Positions 15,942-24,941 of a stretch of DNA of 64,000 nt are shown here, in pieces. The DNA lies in contig JADGFI010000024.1 in the NCBI GenBank assembly GCA_016743945.1, positions 19,680-83,679 of the forward strand. The letters are read 5' to 3'. Source of the DNA: Desulfobacteraceae bacterium. GTDB lineage: Bacteria > Desulfobacterota > Desulfobacteria > Desulfobacterales > Desulfobacteraceae. The position numbers and the translations under genes were made by a program. The notes under the pieces were generated by a model. That model saw only the letters and a list, made by a program, of their open reading frames with translations, made no database searches and was not told where the DNA came from. How positions within the stretch are numbered: position 1 is the stretch's first letter; each line of letters starts with the position of its first letter.

Positions 15942-17911
15942 TATTTATACCCCCTGCCGATACGCTCATTTTTACCTTTAAATTTTTCCGGAATGGTTAA
16001 TGGATTGAGAAGCTCCTGCATCTCGTGTCGGTCTGCCGTTGGGTTGGCCTTTTTGATCTCTTCAACCTGGGCCACCCTCTTTTCCGTATCCGGATGGTGG
16101 ACCGTATTGTCCACTCCATAGCCGCGTGATCCGGGAGGCATTTCCATTCGCATGACATCCAGGTTTTCATAAGCCACCTCGGGCAGATCGGAAGACTCAT
16201 CTGTCCAGGTGGTAAGGGTTCTTTTTAACCAGTCCCGATCATTTCTTTCGGGATAATCTTCCCTGGCATGGGCGCCACGGCTTTCGGTTCGAAGAAGAGC
16301 CCCATAGGCCACACACTGAGCCATTTTGATCATTTTAGGCACCCGGATGGCTTCGACAAGTTCCGGGTTGGAAGAAGAAATTCGGTTGCGAAGCGCTATA
16401 TTTTTCGCCCGTTGGTTAAGCACCTTGAGTTCTTCAACCGCCTGGGCCAGATCTTCACCATTTCTGAAAATACCCACCTTGTCCATCATGATTTTTTGCA
16501 TTTGGGTTTTCAGTTCAAAGGGATTTTCTCCATAATCTCTGACCAGAAGATCCGTGATTTTCTTTTCTTCCTTTTTCATGAAAAGCTCAATGGTAGCGGT
16601 GGAAACCTTCAAAGCGTTTGCAGCACAATGATCCGCCACATATTCGCCCACAATCATACCGGCCACAACGGTTTCTGCCACGGAATTCCCCCCCAGGCGG
16701 TTGAATCCGTGCATATCCCAGCAGGCAGCTTCACCGGCTGAAAATAAGCCCTTCATGGTGGGGCTTTCACCGGTTGCCTTGGTTCTGACCCCGCCCATGG
16801 AATAATGCTGGGTAGGCCGCACCGGGATATATTCTTTCACCGGATCAATCCCTAGAAAATATTCACAGATCTCTTTTACTTCCCTCAGGTTCTTTTCAAT
16901 GTGTTTGCGGCCCAGCAGCGTAATATCCAGCCAGAGATGATCTCCGTAACGAGACGTTACTCCTTTTCCTTTTCTCATGTGCTCGGTCATGCGGCGGGAG
17001 ACAACATCTCTGGATGCCAACTCTTTTTTGTCCGGCTCATAGTCGGGCATGAACCGATAGCCGTCCTTGTCCAGCAGTAGCCCGCCGTCCCCCCGGCACC
17101 CTTCCGTGGTCAAAATTCCCACGGGTACAATGGCAGTTGGGTGAAACTGAACCGCTTCCATGTTCCCCAGGGTGGCAATCCCTGTTTCAAGGGCAATGGC
17201 TGTTCCGATCCCTTCTGAAATCACTGCGTTGGTGGAAACAGAATAAAGCCGTCCGTATCCGCCGGTGGCGATGGTGGTGGCCTTGGCCACATAGGCGATG
17301 AGCTCGCCTGTGATCAAATCTCTGACAATGGCACCATTACAAACCCCGTCTTCATGGATCAGGGCAATGGCTTCTTTTCTTTCATGGACGGGAATTTCCA
17401 TCTGGATGGCTTTGTTGTCCATGGCATAAAGCATGGTATGGCCGGTACCGTCAGAGGTAAAACAAGTTCTCCATTTTTTGGTACCGCCAAAATCCCTGGC
17501 AGTGATCAGCCCCTGGGCTTCATGTTTTTCCGTAATGGTGACTTTTTCACCATTAATGATAACATCCCTGTCTCCTCCCTGGACCCTGGACCAGGGAACA
17601 CCCCAGGCTGCAAGCTGGCGAATGGCTTTGGGCGCCGTGTTGACAAACATTCTGGCAACATCCTGATCACATCCCCAGTCGCTTCCCTTTACCGTATCTC
17701 CAAAATGGACATCTTCGTCGTCCCCCACTCCTTTGACGCAGGCGCCAAGGCTTGCCTGCATTCCCCCCTGGGCAGCGGCGGAATGGGACCGTTTGGCAGG
17801 AATCAAAGAAAGGATGATGGACTCATACCCCCTTTGCTTGGCAGCAATGGCAACTCTCAAGCCCGCCAGGCCGCCACCGATAATAAGTGAATCCGTATAT
17901 ATGACTTTCAT
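15941..17911 (-). CDS. frdA: Succinate dehydrogenase/fumarate reductase flavoprotein subunit
   Basis: The 656-residue protein begins with an FAD-binding Rossmann motif (IIGGGLAGLRVAIAAKQRG) and has the covalent-FAD histidine region SHSAAAQGGMQASLG. The active-site region includes TEGCRGDGGLLLDKDGYRFM and SRRMTEHMRKGKG. HxY-type residues lie in RPTQHYSMGGVR and the C-terminal FAD contact in DMHGFNRLGGNSVAE. The length and insertions resemble the epsilon-/deltaproteobacterial QFR type. It catalyses succinate/fumarate interconversion at the cytoplasmic side. It lies between frdC and frdB. Confidence 0.95.
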   Translation of the reverse strand: MKVIYTDSLIIGGGLAGLRVAIAAKQRGYESIILSLIPAKRSHSAAAQGGMQASLGACVKGVGDDEDVHFGDTVKGSDWGCDQDVARMFVNTAPKAIRQLAAWGVPWSRVQGGDRDVIINGEKVTITEKHEAQGLITARDFGGTKKWRTCFTSDGTGHTMLYAMDNKAIQMEIPVHERKEAIALIHEDGVCNGAIVRDLITGELIAYVAKATTIATGGYGRLYSVSTNAVISEGIGTAIALETGIATLGNMEAVQFHPTAIVPVGILTTEGCRGDGGLLLDKDGYRFMPDYEPDKKELASRDVVSRRMTEHMRKGKGVTSRYGDHLWLDITLLGRKHIEKNLREVKEICEYFLGIDPVKEYIPVRPTQHYSMGGVRTKATGESPTMKGLFSAGEAACWDMHGFNRLGGNSVAETVVAGMIVGEYVADHCAANALKVSTATIELFMKKEEKKITDLLVRDYGENPFELKTQMQKIMMDKVGIFRNGEDLAQAVEELKVLNQRAKNIALRNRISSSNPELVEAIRVPKMIKMAQCVAYGALLRTESRGAHAREDYPERNDRDWLKRTLTTWTDESSDLPEVAYENLDVMRMEMPPGSRGYGVDNTVHHPDTEKRVAQVEEIKKANPTADRHEMQELLNPLTIPEKFKGKNERIGRGYK

Positions 17912-17936
17912 TTAAAATTTCCTTATCTTAATGTGT

Positions 17937-18872
17937 TTATTCCGCTGGTTTCTCGCTGTCATGACCCGTATCAACCGGATGGACTTCTTCAACGGCCGGC
18001 GCTTCTGCTGCCTGAGCCGCTTCAACGGCGGATTCTTCTACCACAGGATGGACTTCAACCACCGGTTCTTCGACAACCGCAGGGGCCAAGTCAACTTCCG
18101 GCAAGGCTTCCTGGGCCTCAATGGTCTGGGCGGCAGCAGCATGGGTTTCATAGCGCTCACCCACTTGATCTCTATGGTTGATACCAATCACAATAAACAC
18201 AAGCAGGGCCAGCACACCAACGGACAAAAAGAAAATGGTGAGTCTGTTTTTAAGCACTTTCATTTTTTTCCGGGATGCCCGGGCGTCTTTTCCCGCAAAC
18301 CAACCCCATTTCATGCACAGCCGATAAATACCGATGGTGCCGTGGAGTTCCACACAAATCAACAAAATCAGATATAAAAACCACATATTGCCCGAGACCA
18401 CCCGGTCTGCAGACAGATAGGGATCAATGCTTCCCGGATGGGTCAGCATGACATACAGATGGACCGAGCCCAAAAAAAACATAAGAAAACCTGAGACCAC
18501 CTGGATATACCAAAGATTGGTATCGGTGTGGTTCATCATAACCATCTGATCTCTCATGATCCGATGCTGTTTCCAGGAAATGGGAAATTTACGAACCCCC
18601 AGCAGTGCATGGAGAATAAACAGGGTAAAAATAGTGAGTACGGCAAAAAAGACCGCTATGGGGTATCCATGCCCCGTGTCTGAAAGAAAGGACAACTCCA
18701 TGGTCTTTGCCACAAAATTAAAGGAGCCTTTCCCCAGAATAACACTGCCCACAAGGAGCATATGCACCCACATGAACAGCCCCAGGATAAGCCCTGTACC
18801 GCTCTGGGCAAGGTCCAGCCGTGCCGGCAGTCTGCTCTTTTTTTTGTTTGATTCAATCGTATAGCTTTCCAA
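17937..18872 (-). CDS. frdC: Succinate dehydrogenase/fumarate reductase cytochrome b subunit with long acidic tail
   Basis: The membrane anchor has about five transmembrane segments and well-placed histidines (WVHMLLVGSV, FILHALLGVRKFP, GSVHLYVMLTHPG, CVELHGTIGIYR), as in di-haem Wolinella-type FrdC. The usual protein ends after the last helix (LSVGVLALLVFIVIG). Here about 79 more residues (233-311) follow. They are rich in Ala, Val, Glu and Pro with repeats of the type VEEP/VEVHPVVEE, and have no homology I can name. The tail is probably disordered and on the cytoplasmic side. The gene begins 21 nt after sucD. Confidence 0.9.
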   Translation of the reverse strand: MESYTIESNKKKSRLPARLDLAQSGTGLILGLFMWVHMLLVGSVILGKGSFNFVAKTMELSFLSDTGHGYPIAVFFAVLTIFTLFILHALLGVRKFPISWKQHRIMRDQMVMMNHTDTNLWYIQVVSGFLMFFLGSVHLYVMLTHPGSIDPYLSADRVVSGNMWFLYLILLICVELHGTIGIYRLCMKWGWFAGKDARASRKKMKVLKNRLTIFFLSVGVLALLVFIVIGINHRDQVGERYETHAAAAQTIEAQEALPEVDLAPAVVEEPVVEVHPVVEESAVEAAQAAEAPAVEEVHPVDTGHDSEKPAE

Positions 18873-18893
18873 AATTAACCTCCTTAAGGTTAT

Positions 18894-19760
18894 CTAAAAT
18901 ACATCTTTACAAATCCGGCCGATTTGCCCGAGGTTTTCACAGACATGGATTCCATTGTCTCTGAATGCCGCAAGTTTTGCCTCGCCTGTACCGCTGGATC
19001 CTGAAATAATCGCACCGGCATGCCCCATTCTTCTGCCGGGAGGTGCTGTCAGACCTGCAATAAAACCAACCACCGGTTTTGTCAATTTTTCGTTAATGTA
19101 AGCTGCTGCTTCTTCTTCTGCACTGCCCCCGATTTCACCGACCATGACGATGGCGCTTGTTTGGTCATCTGCTTGAAACGCAGACAATACATCTATAAAA
19201 TTGGTGCCGTTCACCGGATCACCGCCGATACCAATGATGGTGGACTGTCCCATCCCAAGCTTTGTCAGCTGATCAACCACCTCATAGGTAAGGGTGCCGG
19301 ATCTGGAAACAACACCGATACTTCCTCGTTTGTGAATTTTACCCGGCATAATCCCGATTTTGCACTCGTCGGGGGTTATAATACCCGGACAATTGGGCCC
19401 GATAAGCCGGCAACTTTTGGTGGCCAGAAAATTTTTGACCTTGACCATATCCAGGATGGGAATCCCTTCGGTGATGCAAACAATCAGTTTTATGCCCGCA
19501 TCAGCCGCTTCCATGATGGCATCAGCCCCAAAGGGCGGGGGAACCAGAATCAAGGAGGCATCTGCTCCCGTTTCCTTTACGCCCTGGGCCACGGTGTTAA
19601 AAACCGGCACGCTGTCCATCGTTTGGCCCCCCTTGCCCGGGGTCACCCCGGCCACGACCTTTGTGCCATATTCAATACATTGTCTGGCGTGGAAACTACC
19701 TTCATTGCCGGTGATTCCCTGGACCAGAAGCCTTGTGTCCTTATTTACAAATATACTCAC
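18894..19760 (-). CDS. sucD: Succinate-CoA ligase, alpha subunit
   Basis: The 288-residue protein has the CoA-binding Rossmann N-terminus (LLVQGITGNEGSFHARQCIE) and GSIGVVSRSGTLTYEV. The phospho-histidine loop is RRMGHAGAIISGSSGTG near residue 245. Length and motifs are those of SucD. With SucC it turns succinyl-CoA into succinate and conserves the thioester energy as ATP or GTP. It begins 11 nt after sucC. Confidence 0.95.
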   Translation of the reverse strand: MSIFVNKDTRLLVQGITGNEGSFHARQCIEYGTKVVAGVTPGKGGQTMDSVPVFNTVAQGVKETGADASLILVPPPFGADAIMEAADAGIKLIVCITEGIPILDMVKVKNFLATKSCRLIGPNCPGIITPDECKIGIMPGKIHKRGSIGVVSRSGTLTYEVVDQLTKLGMGQSTIIGIGGDPVNGTNFIDVLSAFQADDQTSAIVMVGEIGGSAEEEAAAYINEKLTKPVVGFIAGLTAPPGRRMGHAGAIISGSSGTGEAKLAAFRDNGIHVCENLGQIGRICKDVF

Positions 19761-19771
19761 AATTATCTCCT

Positions 19772-20935
19772 TTAATTAGCAACAGCAACGGCTATCTTTT
19801 CGGCCGCATCGGCAAGGTCACGGGCTGAAATCAGGTCCAGTCCGGCGTCGGCCAGAATTTTCTTTCCTTGTTCCACATTGGTTCCTTCCATGCGAACCAC
19901 CACCGGGATATTGATACCGGTTTTTTTGGCTGCATCCACCACGCCCTGGGCAAAAATATCGCACCTTAAGATACCGCCAAAGATATTGATGAGAACCGCT
20001 TTTACCTTCTGATCGGCCAGGATGATCCGAAGGGCATTTTCCACCTGCTCGGCGCTGGCGCCGCCCCCGACATCCATGAAATTGGCAGGGGTCGCCCCGG
20101 CATTTTTGATGATATCCATGGTGGCCATGGCAAGTCCTGCACCATTCACAATATTTCCCACATTGCCGTCCAGATTGATGTAGTTCAAATTAAACTTGGA
20201 GGCTTCCACTTCCAAAGGATCTTCTTCATCAAGGTCCCGAAGTTCCAAAAGATCCTTGTGCCGGTAAAGGGCATTTGAATCAAAATCCACCTTGGCATCC
20301 AGGGCCAAAACGGCATTGTCCTGTGTGAGGATCAAAGGATTAATCTCCACCATGGAACTGTCATAGGCAACAAACAGTTTATACAGATTGGACAACAGCC
20401 CGGCGAAGGATTTCATGGCAGCACTAGGCAGCCCCAGGCCAAATCCGACTTCCCGGATCTGGTATCCCTGGATGCCCATGAGGGGATCCACATAAACTTT
20501 AATAATTCTTTCAGGCGTTTTTTCGGCCACCTGCTCAATATCCATGCCCCCGTCCTGGCTGGCCATGATCACCACTGAGGCGGTTGCCCTGTCCACCAGG
20601 AGGCCTAGATACAGCTCTCTTTCTATTTTCTGACCGGCTTCGACCAAAAGTTTTTGCACAAGTTTCCCTTCGGGGCCTGTCTGGTGGGTGACAAGGGTCA
20701 TGCCCAAAATTTGCTCGGCAAGGGTTTCAGTCTCTTCCAGGGAGGCGGCAAGCTTTACCCCCCCGCCTTTTCCCCTGCCGCCGGCATGGATCTGTGCCTT
20801 GACCACCACGGGAAAACCACCCAGCTCGCCAGCTATTTTTTTTGCTTCTTCCACTGAAAAAGCCACTTTTCCCTCAGGTACGGGAACATTGTAGCGTCGA
20901 AACAAGTCCTTTGCCTGATATTCATGTATTTTCAT
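19772..20935 (-). CDS. sucC: Succinate-CoA ligase, beta subunit
   Basis: The 387-residue ATP-grasp protein starts MKIHEYQAKDLFRRYNVPVP and contains VVKAQIHAGGRGKGGGVKLA (nucleotide-binding), VEINPLILT and the C-terminal NIFGGILRCDIFAQGVV. The length matches SucC. It binds the nucleotide and works with SucD in the step from succinyl-CoA to succinate. It follows meaB by 23 nt. Confidence 0.95.
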   Translation of the reverse strand: MKIHEYQAKDLFRRYNVPVPEGKVAFSVEEAKKIAGELGGFPVVVKAQIHAGGRGKGGGVKLAASLEETETLAEQILGMTLVTHQTGPEGKLVQKLLVEAGQKIERELYLGLLVDRATASVVIMASQDGGMDIEQVAEKTPERIIKVYVDPLMGIQGYQIREVGFGLGLPSAAMKSFAGLLSNLYKLFVAYDSSMVEINPLILTQDNAVLALDAKVDFDSNALYRHKDLLELRDLDEEDPLEVEASKFNLNYINLDGNVGNIVNGAGLAMATMDIIKNAGATPANFMDVGGGASAEQVENALRIILADQKVKAVLINIFGGILRCDIFAQGVVDAAKKTGINIPVVVRMEGTNVEQGKKILADAGLDLISARDLADAAEKIAVAVAN

Positions 20936-20958
20936 TAATCTTTCCTTAAATAATTATA

Positions 20959-21933
20959 TTACAAATATGACAGCAACCGCTCAGCCGCAGCTGAGGGCGA
21001 CATTTTTTCAGCTTCAACCTGGTGTGACACCAGGGGAATCTGGTCATTTATTTTCTTATTATTTTTAAACCGCTGCTTTAGTCCTTCCTCCACAAGGGTC
21101 CACATCCACTGGATGGATTGCTGTTTTCGCCGTTGGCCAAACTCCTTGGTTTTTTTAAATTTTCGCCTGTGATCCAGCACGGTTTCCCATACGACTTTGG
21201 TTCCCCTCTCAATCACCGAGGAGCAAGTCAAAACAGGAGTATGCCAGGTGGGTGTTTCCGAGGAAATTAGATGCATGGCAAGTTCAAGGTCTCGTTGAGC
21301 TCTTTCAACGGGTACGAGGTTATCACCATCTGCCTTGTTGATAACAATGGCGTCGGCCAACTCCAGCACCCCTTTTTTAATGCCCTGAAGTTCATCCCCG
21401 GCCCCTGCAATCATCAACACCAGAAAAAAATCCACCATGGAGGCCACCCGTGTCTCAGACTGCCCCACCCCAACGGTTTCCACCAGGATAACATCGAAAC
21501 CTGCGGCTTCACAAACCAGCATGGTTTCCCGGGTTCTGACAGCAACCCCCCCCAGGGTATCTCCGGCTGGAGACGGCCGTATAAATGAATTTTCATGGGC
21601 TGATAAGCGTTCCATCCGGGTTTTATCCCCCAGGATGGACCCACCACTTCGCTGGCTTGTGGGGTCCACTGCCAATACAGCAACCCTGTGTCCTGCATCG
21701 GCAAGATAAACCCCTAAATTTTCAATAAAGGTAGATTTCCCCACCCCGGGAACACCGGTGATGCCTAAACGGACACTCTTTCCTGTCAGGGGGAGAAGCC
21801 GTTCCATAACACGTTGCGCCACCTGCTGATGGGCAGGAAGATTGCTTTCGATCAGGGTCATGGTTTTTGCAATCAAGCGCCGGTTATTGTCCAGAATACC
21901 CTGGAACAAAACATCCGGGTCATTAAATACCAT
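20959..21933 (-). CDS. meaB: Methylmalonyl-CoA mutase-associated G-protein chaperone
   Basis: This 324-residue G3E-family GTPase has the P-loop GVPGVGKSTFIENLG, the switch region TSQRSGGSILGDKTRM, VETVGVGQSE and the base-specificity motif NKADGDN. MeaB (ArgK) proteins gate cobalamin loading and protect methylmalonyl-CoA mutase from inactivation. Its place directly after the mutase gene supports this role. The 71-nt spacer between the two genes is made of degenerate repeats of the mutase's own 3' end. Confidence 0.92.
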   Translation of the reverse strand: MVFNDPDVLFQGILDNNRRLIAKTMTLIESNLPAHQQVAQRVMERLLPLTGKSVRLGITGVPGVGKSTFIENLGVYLADAGHRVAVLAVDPTSQRSGGSILGDKTRMERLSAHENSFIRPSPAGDTLGGVAVRTRETMLVCEAAGFDVILVETVGVGQSETRVASMVDFFLVLMIAGAGDELQGIKKGVLELADAIVINKADGDNLVPVERAQRDLELAMHLISSETPTWHTPVLTCSSVIERGTKVVWETVLDHRRKFKKTKEFGQRRKQQSIQWMWTLVEEGLKQRFKNNKKINDQIPLVSHQVEAEKMSPSAAAERLLSYL

Positions 21934-21941
21934 TTTGTTTA

Positions 21942-22020
21942 TGCACCTATTCTTTCACGCACCTGATTATTTGATGCGCTTAATTCTTTTATGCACCTAT
22001 TCTTTTATGCACCTATGATG
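21942..22020. repeat. Degenerate tandem repeat spanning the 3' end of mcm and the mcm-meaB spacer
   Basis: Read on the minus strand, the word ATAGGTGCATAAAAGA starts with the last codons and stop of mcm (ATA GGT GCA TAA). It is then repeated: one more almost perfect copy, two degenerate ones (AGCGCATCAAATA, CAGGTGCGTGAAAGA), and a final ATAGGTGCATAAAC just before the meaB start. Each good copy carries its own TAA. It looks like slippage or duplication of the gene end that enlarged the spacer. Confidence 0.75.
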
Positions 22021-24125
22021 TTGAGAGTTCTATTGGCAGAATCCGTCACCACCGTGCCGGGGCCAAATATTTCCGATGCACCGGCCTGGGTCAAAAAATC
22101 ATAATCACCCGGGGGAATGATGCCGCCGACCACCACTTTAATATCAGTAGCCCCCCCCTTTTTCAACGCTTCAATCACCTGGGGAACCAAGGTTTTATGA
22201 CCCGCCGCAAGGCTTGAAACCCCCACCACATGAACGTCATTTTCAATGGCCATCTTGGCCGCTTCTTCCGGGGTCTGGAACATGGGTCCCAGATCCACAT
22301 CAAAACCAAAGTCGGCATAGGCGGTTGCAATCACCTTGACCCCTCGGTCATGTCCGTCCTGGCCCATTTTTGACAAAAGGATTCTGGGTCTGCGGCCGTT
22401 ATCTCGTTCAAAGTCAGCGGTCCGTTTTCTCAAAGCCGCCATGATTTCAGGGTCTGCGCTTTGGGCATACACCCCGGAAATACATTGGGTGGTGGCCACA
22501 AACCGGGTAAAAACCGTTTCCATGGCATCACAGATCTCGCCCACGGTTGCCCTGGCACGGACGGCCGGCAGACAGGCTTCCAAAAGATTTCCCCCGTTTT
22601 TGCAGGCCGCTACAACATCATCCAAGGCCTTTTTAACCACACCCGCGTCCCGATCCTGCTTAATCTGATTCAGCCTTGCCACCTGCTCTTCTCGGACATC
22701 TTCGGAGACTTCCCTCACGGGAATCGGAATTTCATCTTCAATCTTATATTTATTAACCCCGACGATTACATCCTCACCCTTATCAATGCGGGCCTGGCGA
22801 CGGGCAGCCACTTCTTCTATTCTCATTTTCGGCATGCCCGACTCAATGGCCTTGGCCATGCCGCCCAAGCCTTCGACCTCATCTAAAATTTTTCTGACCT
22901 CATCAATGATATTCTGGGTCAGGCTTTCCACATAATAAGAACCGCCCAGCGGGTCCACCACATCACAGATATGGGATTCCTCCTGGACCAGGATCTGGGT
23001 GTTTCTGGAGATTCTGGCAGACAATTCCGTTGGAAGACCCACGGCCTCGTCAAAGGAATTGGTATGCAGGCTCTGGGTACCCCCCAGAACTGCGGATAAA
23101 CATTCCAGGGTGGTTCTGACCACATTGTTATAGGGATCTTGCTGGGTCAGGCTCCAGCCAGAAGTCTGGCAATGGGTCCGAAGCATCTTGGATTTGGGAT
23201 TTTGGGGATTAAACTGCGTCATGAGTTCCGCCCATAAGAAGCGGGCGGCCCGGAGCATGGCAATGTCCATGAAAAAATTCATGCCGATTCCGAAAAAGAA
23301 GGAAAGCCTTGGGGCAAATTTATCAATATCAAGGCCCGTTGCAAGGGCAGCCTTCACATACTCAAGCCCGTCGGCCAGGGTAAAGGCAGTCTGGAGAACG
23401 GAATCAGCGCCTGCTTCCATGATATGGTAACCCGAGATGCTGATGCTGTTAAATTTGGGCATATTTTCCGAGCAGAACCCAATAATATCTGAAATAATTC
23501 TCATGGAAGGCGTGGGCGGATAGATATAGGTATTGCGGGTGAGATATTCTTTGAGGATATCATTCTGGATGGTTCCCGAAAGCTGGTCATGGGCAACCCC
23601 CTGTTCTTCTGCGGCCACAATATAACCAGCCAGGATAGGCAGAACCGCACCGTTCATGGTCATGGAGACGGACATCTGATCCAGAGGAATCTGGTCAAAA
23701 AGGATTTTCATATCTTCAACGGAATCAATGGCAACGCCGGCCTTTCCCACATCTCCTGCGACTCTGGGGTGATCCGAGTCATATCCTCTGTGGGTGGCAA
23801 GATCAAAGGCTACGGAAAGTCCCTTTTGACCGGCTGCCAGATTTTTGCGGTAAAAGGCGTTGGATTCCTTGGCCGTGGAAAAACCGGCATACTGGCGAAT
23901 GGTCCAGGGGCGGCCTGCATACATGGTGGCCATGGGCCCCCGAACAAAGGGGTCTATCCCCGGCAGGTTGTCAATAAATTCTACCTGCTCCAAATCCTTT
24001 GATGTATACAGGGGCTTAGTATCAATGCCCTCGGGTGTCGTTTTCGTCAGTGCCCCAAGGGGTTTTCCCCTTAGTCCTTTGATGGCAAGTTCTTCCCACT
24101 TTTGAATATCGGGCATTTGAGACAT
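22005..24125 (-). CDS. mcm: Methylmalonyl-CoA mutase, full-length catalytic subunit
   Basis: The 706-residue protein carries both mutase parts. The N-terminal TIM barrel includes TMYAGRPWTIRQYAGFSTA and AFDLATHRGYDSDHPR. The C-terminal cobalamin domain contains the base-off motif DGHDRG in KMGQDGHDRGVKVIATAYAD and SSLAAGHKTLVPQV. It isomerises (R)-methylmalonyl-CoA to succinyl-CoA. Length and residues match the homodimer-type large subunit (MutB/ScpA type). It lies between mce and meaB, the expected functional neighbours. Confidence 0.95.
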   Translation of the reverse strand: MSQMPDIQKWEELAIKGLRGKPLGALTKTTPEGIDTKPLYTSKDLEQVEFIDNLPGIDPFVRGPMATMYAGRPWTIRQYAGFSTAKESNAFYRKNLAAGQKGLSVAFDLATHRGYDSDHPRVAGDVGKAGVAIDSVEDMKILFDQIPLDQMSVSMTMNGAVLPILAGYIVAAEEQGVAHDQLSGTIQNDILKEYLTRNTYIYPPTPSMRIISDIIGFCSENMPKFNSISISGYHIMEAGADSVLQTAFTLADGLEYVKAALATGLDIDKFAPRLSFFFGIGMNFFMDIAMLRAARFLWAELMTQFNPQNPKSKMLRTHCQTSGWSLTQQDPYNNVVRTTLECLSAVLGGTQSLHTNSFDEAVGLPTELSARISRNTQILVQEESHICDVVDPLGGSYYVESLTQNIIDEVRKILDEVEGLGGMAKAIESGMPKMRIEEVAARRQARIDKGEDVIVGVNKYKIEDEIPIPVREVSEDVREEQVARLNQIKQDRDAGVVKKALDDVVAACKNGGNLLEACLPAVRARATVGEICDAMETVFTRFVATTQCISGVYAQSADPEIMAALRKRTADFERDNGRRPRILLSKMGQDGHDRGVKVIATAYADFGFDVDLGPMFQTPEEAAKMAIENDVHVVGVSSLAAGHKTLVPQVIEALKKGGATDIKVVVGGIIPPGDYDFLTQAGASEIFGPGTVVTDSANRTLNIIGA

Positions 24126-24200
24126 GGTTATCCTCCGGTCTAAATTTATTAATTATCAGTTCAAACAATCGCTCGTCTGTGAAATATAAATTCCTAAGGA

Positions 24201-24611
24201 TTACGTACTTTCTCTTTCACACAATTCCACAAGGACACCAGAGGTGGCCTTGGGATGTAAAAATGCAATTTTCGCACCCCCTGCCCCCCTTCGCGGAACC
24301 TGGTCAATGAGCTGGATCCCTTTTTCCTTGAGTTCGGCCAGGGCTTCTTCGATGTTTTCCACCCGGAAAGCCACATGTTGAATGCCTTCCCCTTTTTTTT
24401 CGATATATTTTGCCACAGGCCCATCGTCGGTCGTGGACTCTAACAATTCCACCTCACTTTCCCCCACGGGTAAAAAGGCAGTGGTGACTTTCTGGGCATC
24501 TACGGTTTCAGTGCCCAAAAGTTTTAACCCCATGGCATCTATCCAAAAATTTTTCTTTTCATCAATACTTGAGACAGCTATTCCGAGGTGGTCAATTTTC
24601 AATATTTTCAT
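24201..24611 (-). CDS. mce: Methylmalonyl-CoA epimerase
   Basis: The 136-residue vicinal-oxygen-chelate protein has two beta-alpha-beta-beta units with metal ligands visible in KIDHLGIAVSSIDE, EGIQHVAFRVE and GVLVELCE. Length and motifs fit methylmalonyl-CoA epimerase, which converts the (S) to the (R) isomer for the mutase. It is the first gene of the operon. A sigma-70-type promoter lies about 40 nt upstream and GGAG 8 nt before the ATG. Confidence 0.93.
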   Translation of the reverse strand: MKILKIDHLGIAVSSIDEKKNFWIDAMGLKLLGTETVDAQKVTTAFLPVGESEVELLESTTDDGPVAKYIEKKGEGIQHVAFRVENIEEALAELKEKGIQLIDQVPRRGAGGAKIAFLHPKATSGVLVELCEREST

Positions 24612-24941
24612 CTCGTATCTCCATATTTAGTTATTCACATCACAACCATTATCTATAGTTGGTTCAAATGATGAAAGTCAACCATAAACTAATTGGAATC
24701 CTTTAAAAAGCAGACACTAAAATAAGTAAAGGGAGAGGATATCTAAAATCTTCAAAAATAAAACCGAAATTTCCGGAAAAAAGAGCGGGCAGAATACATC
24801 TTCTAACTTGATACATTCTTTTCCGGTATACCCCCCTTTACCTATGCAATATCTCCAAAAACAGCCCTTCTAACGCCCTCGATACGGCATCTCTGGGATT
24901 CATCACGCCAATTCCTTTAAGGACATTATTTTTATTGTCTT
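24612..24941. other. Intergenic region between mce and the MinD-like gene
   Basis: This 330-nt stretch holds the operon promoter at its mce end. Next to the MinD-like gene, a frame shifted by -1 from that gene stays open for about 34 codons past its stop (reading KGIGVMNPRDAVSRALEGLF, ending at 24838). It could be a lost C-terminal extension or chance. Nothing else is recognised. Confidence 0.5.
24652..24681 (-). promoter_or_regulatory. Sigma-70-type promoter of the mce-mcm-meaB-sucCD-frdCAB-fumA operon
   Basis: On the minus strand TTGACT and TATAGA(T) are separated by 18 nt, ending about 41 nt before the mce start codon. It is the best promoter match in the 330-nt region and lies in the right place for the nine-gene operon. 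Confidence 0.65.
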
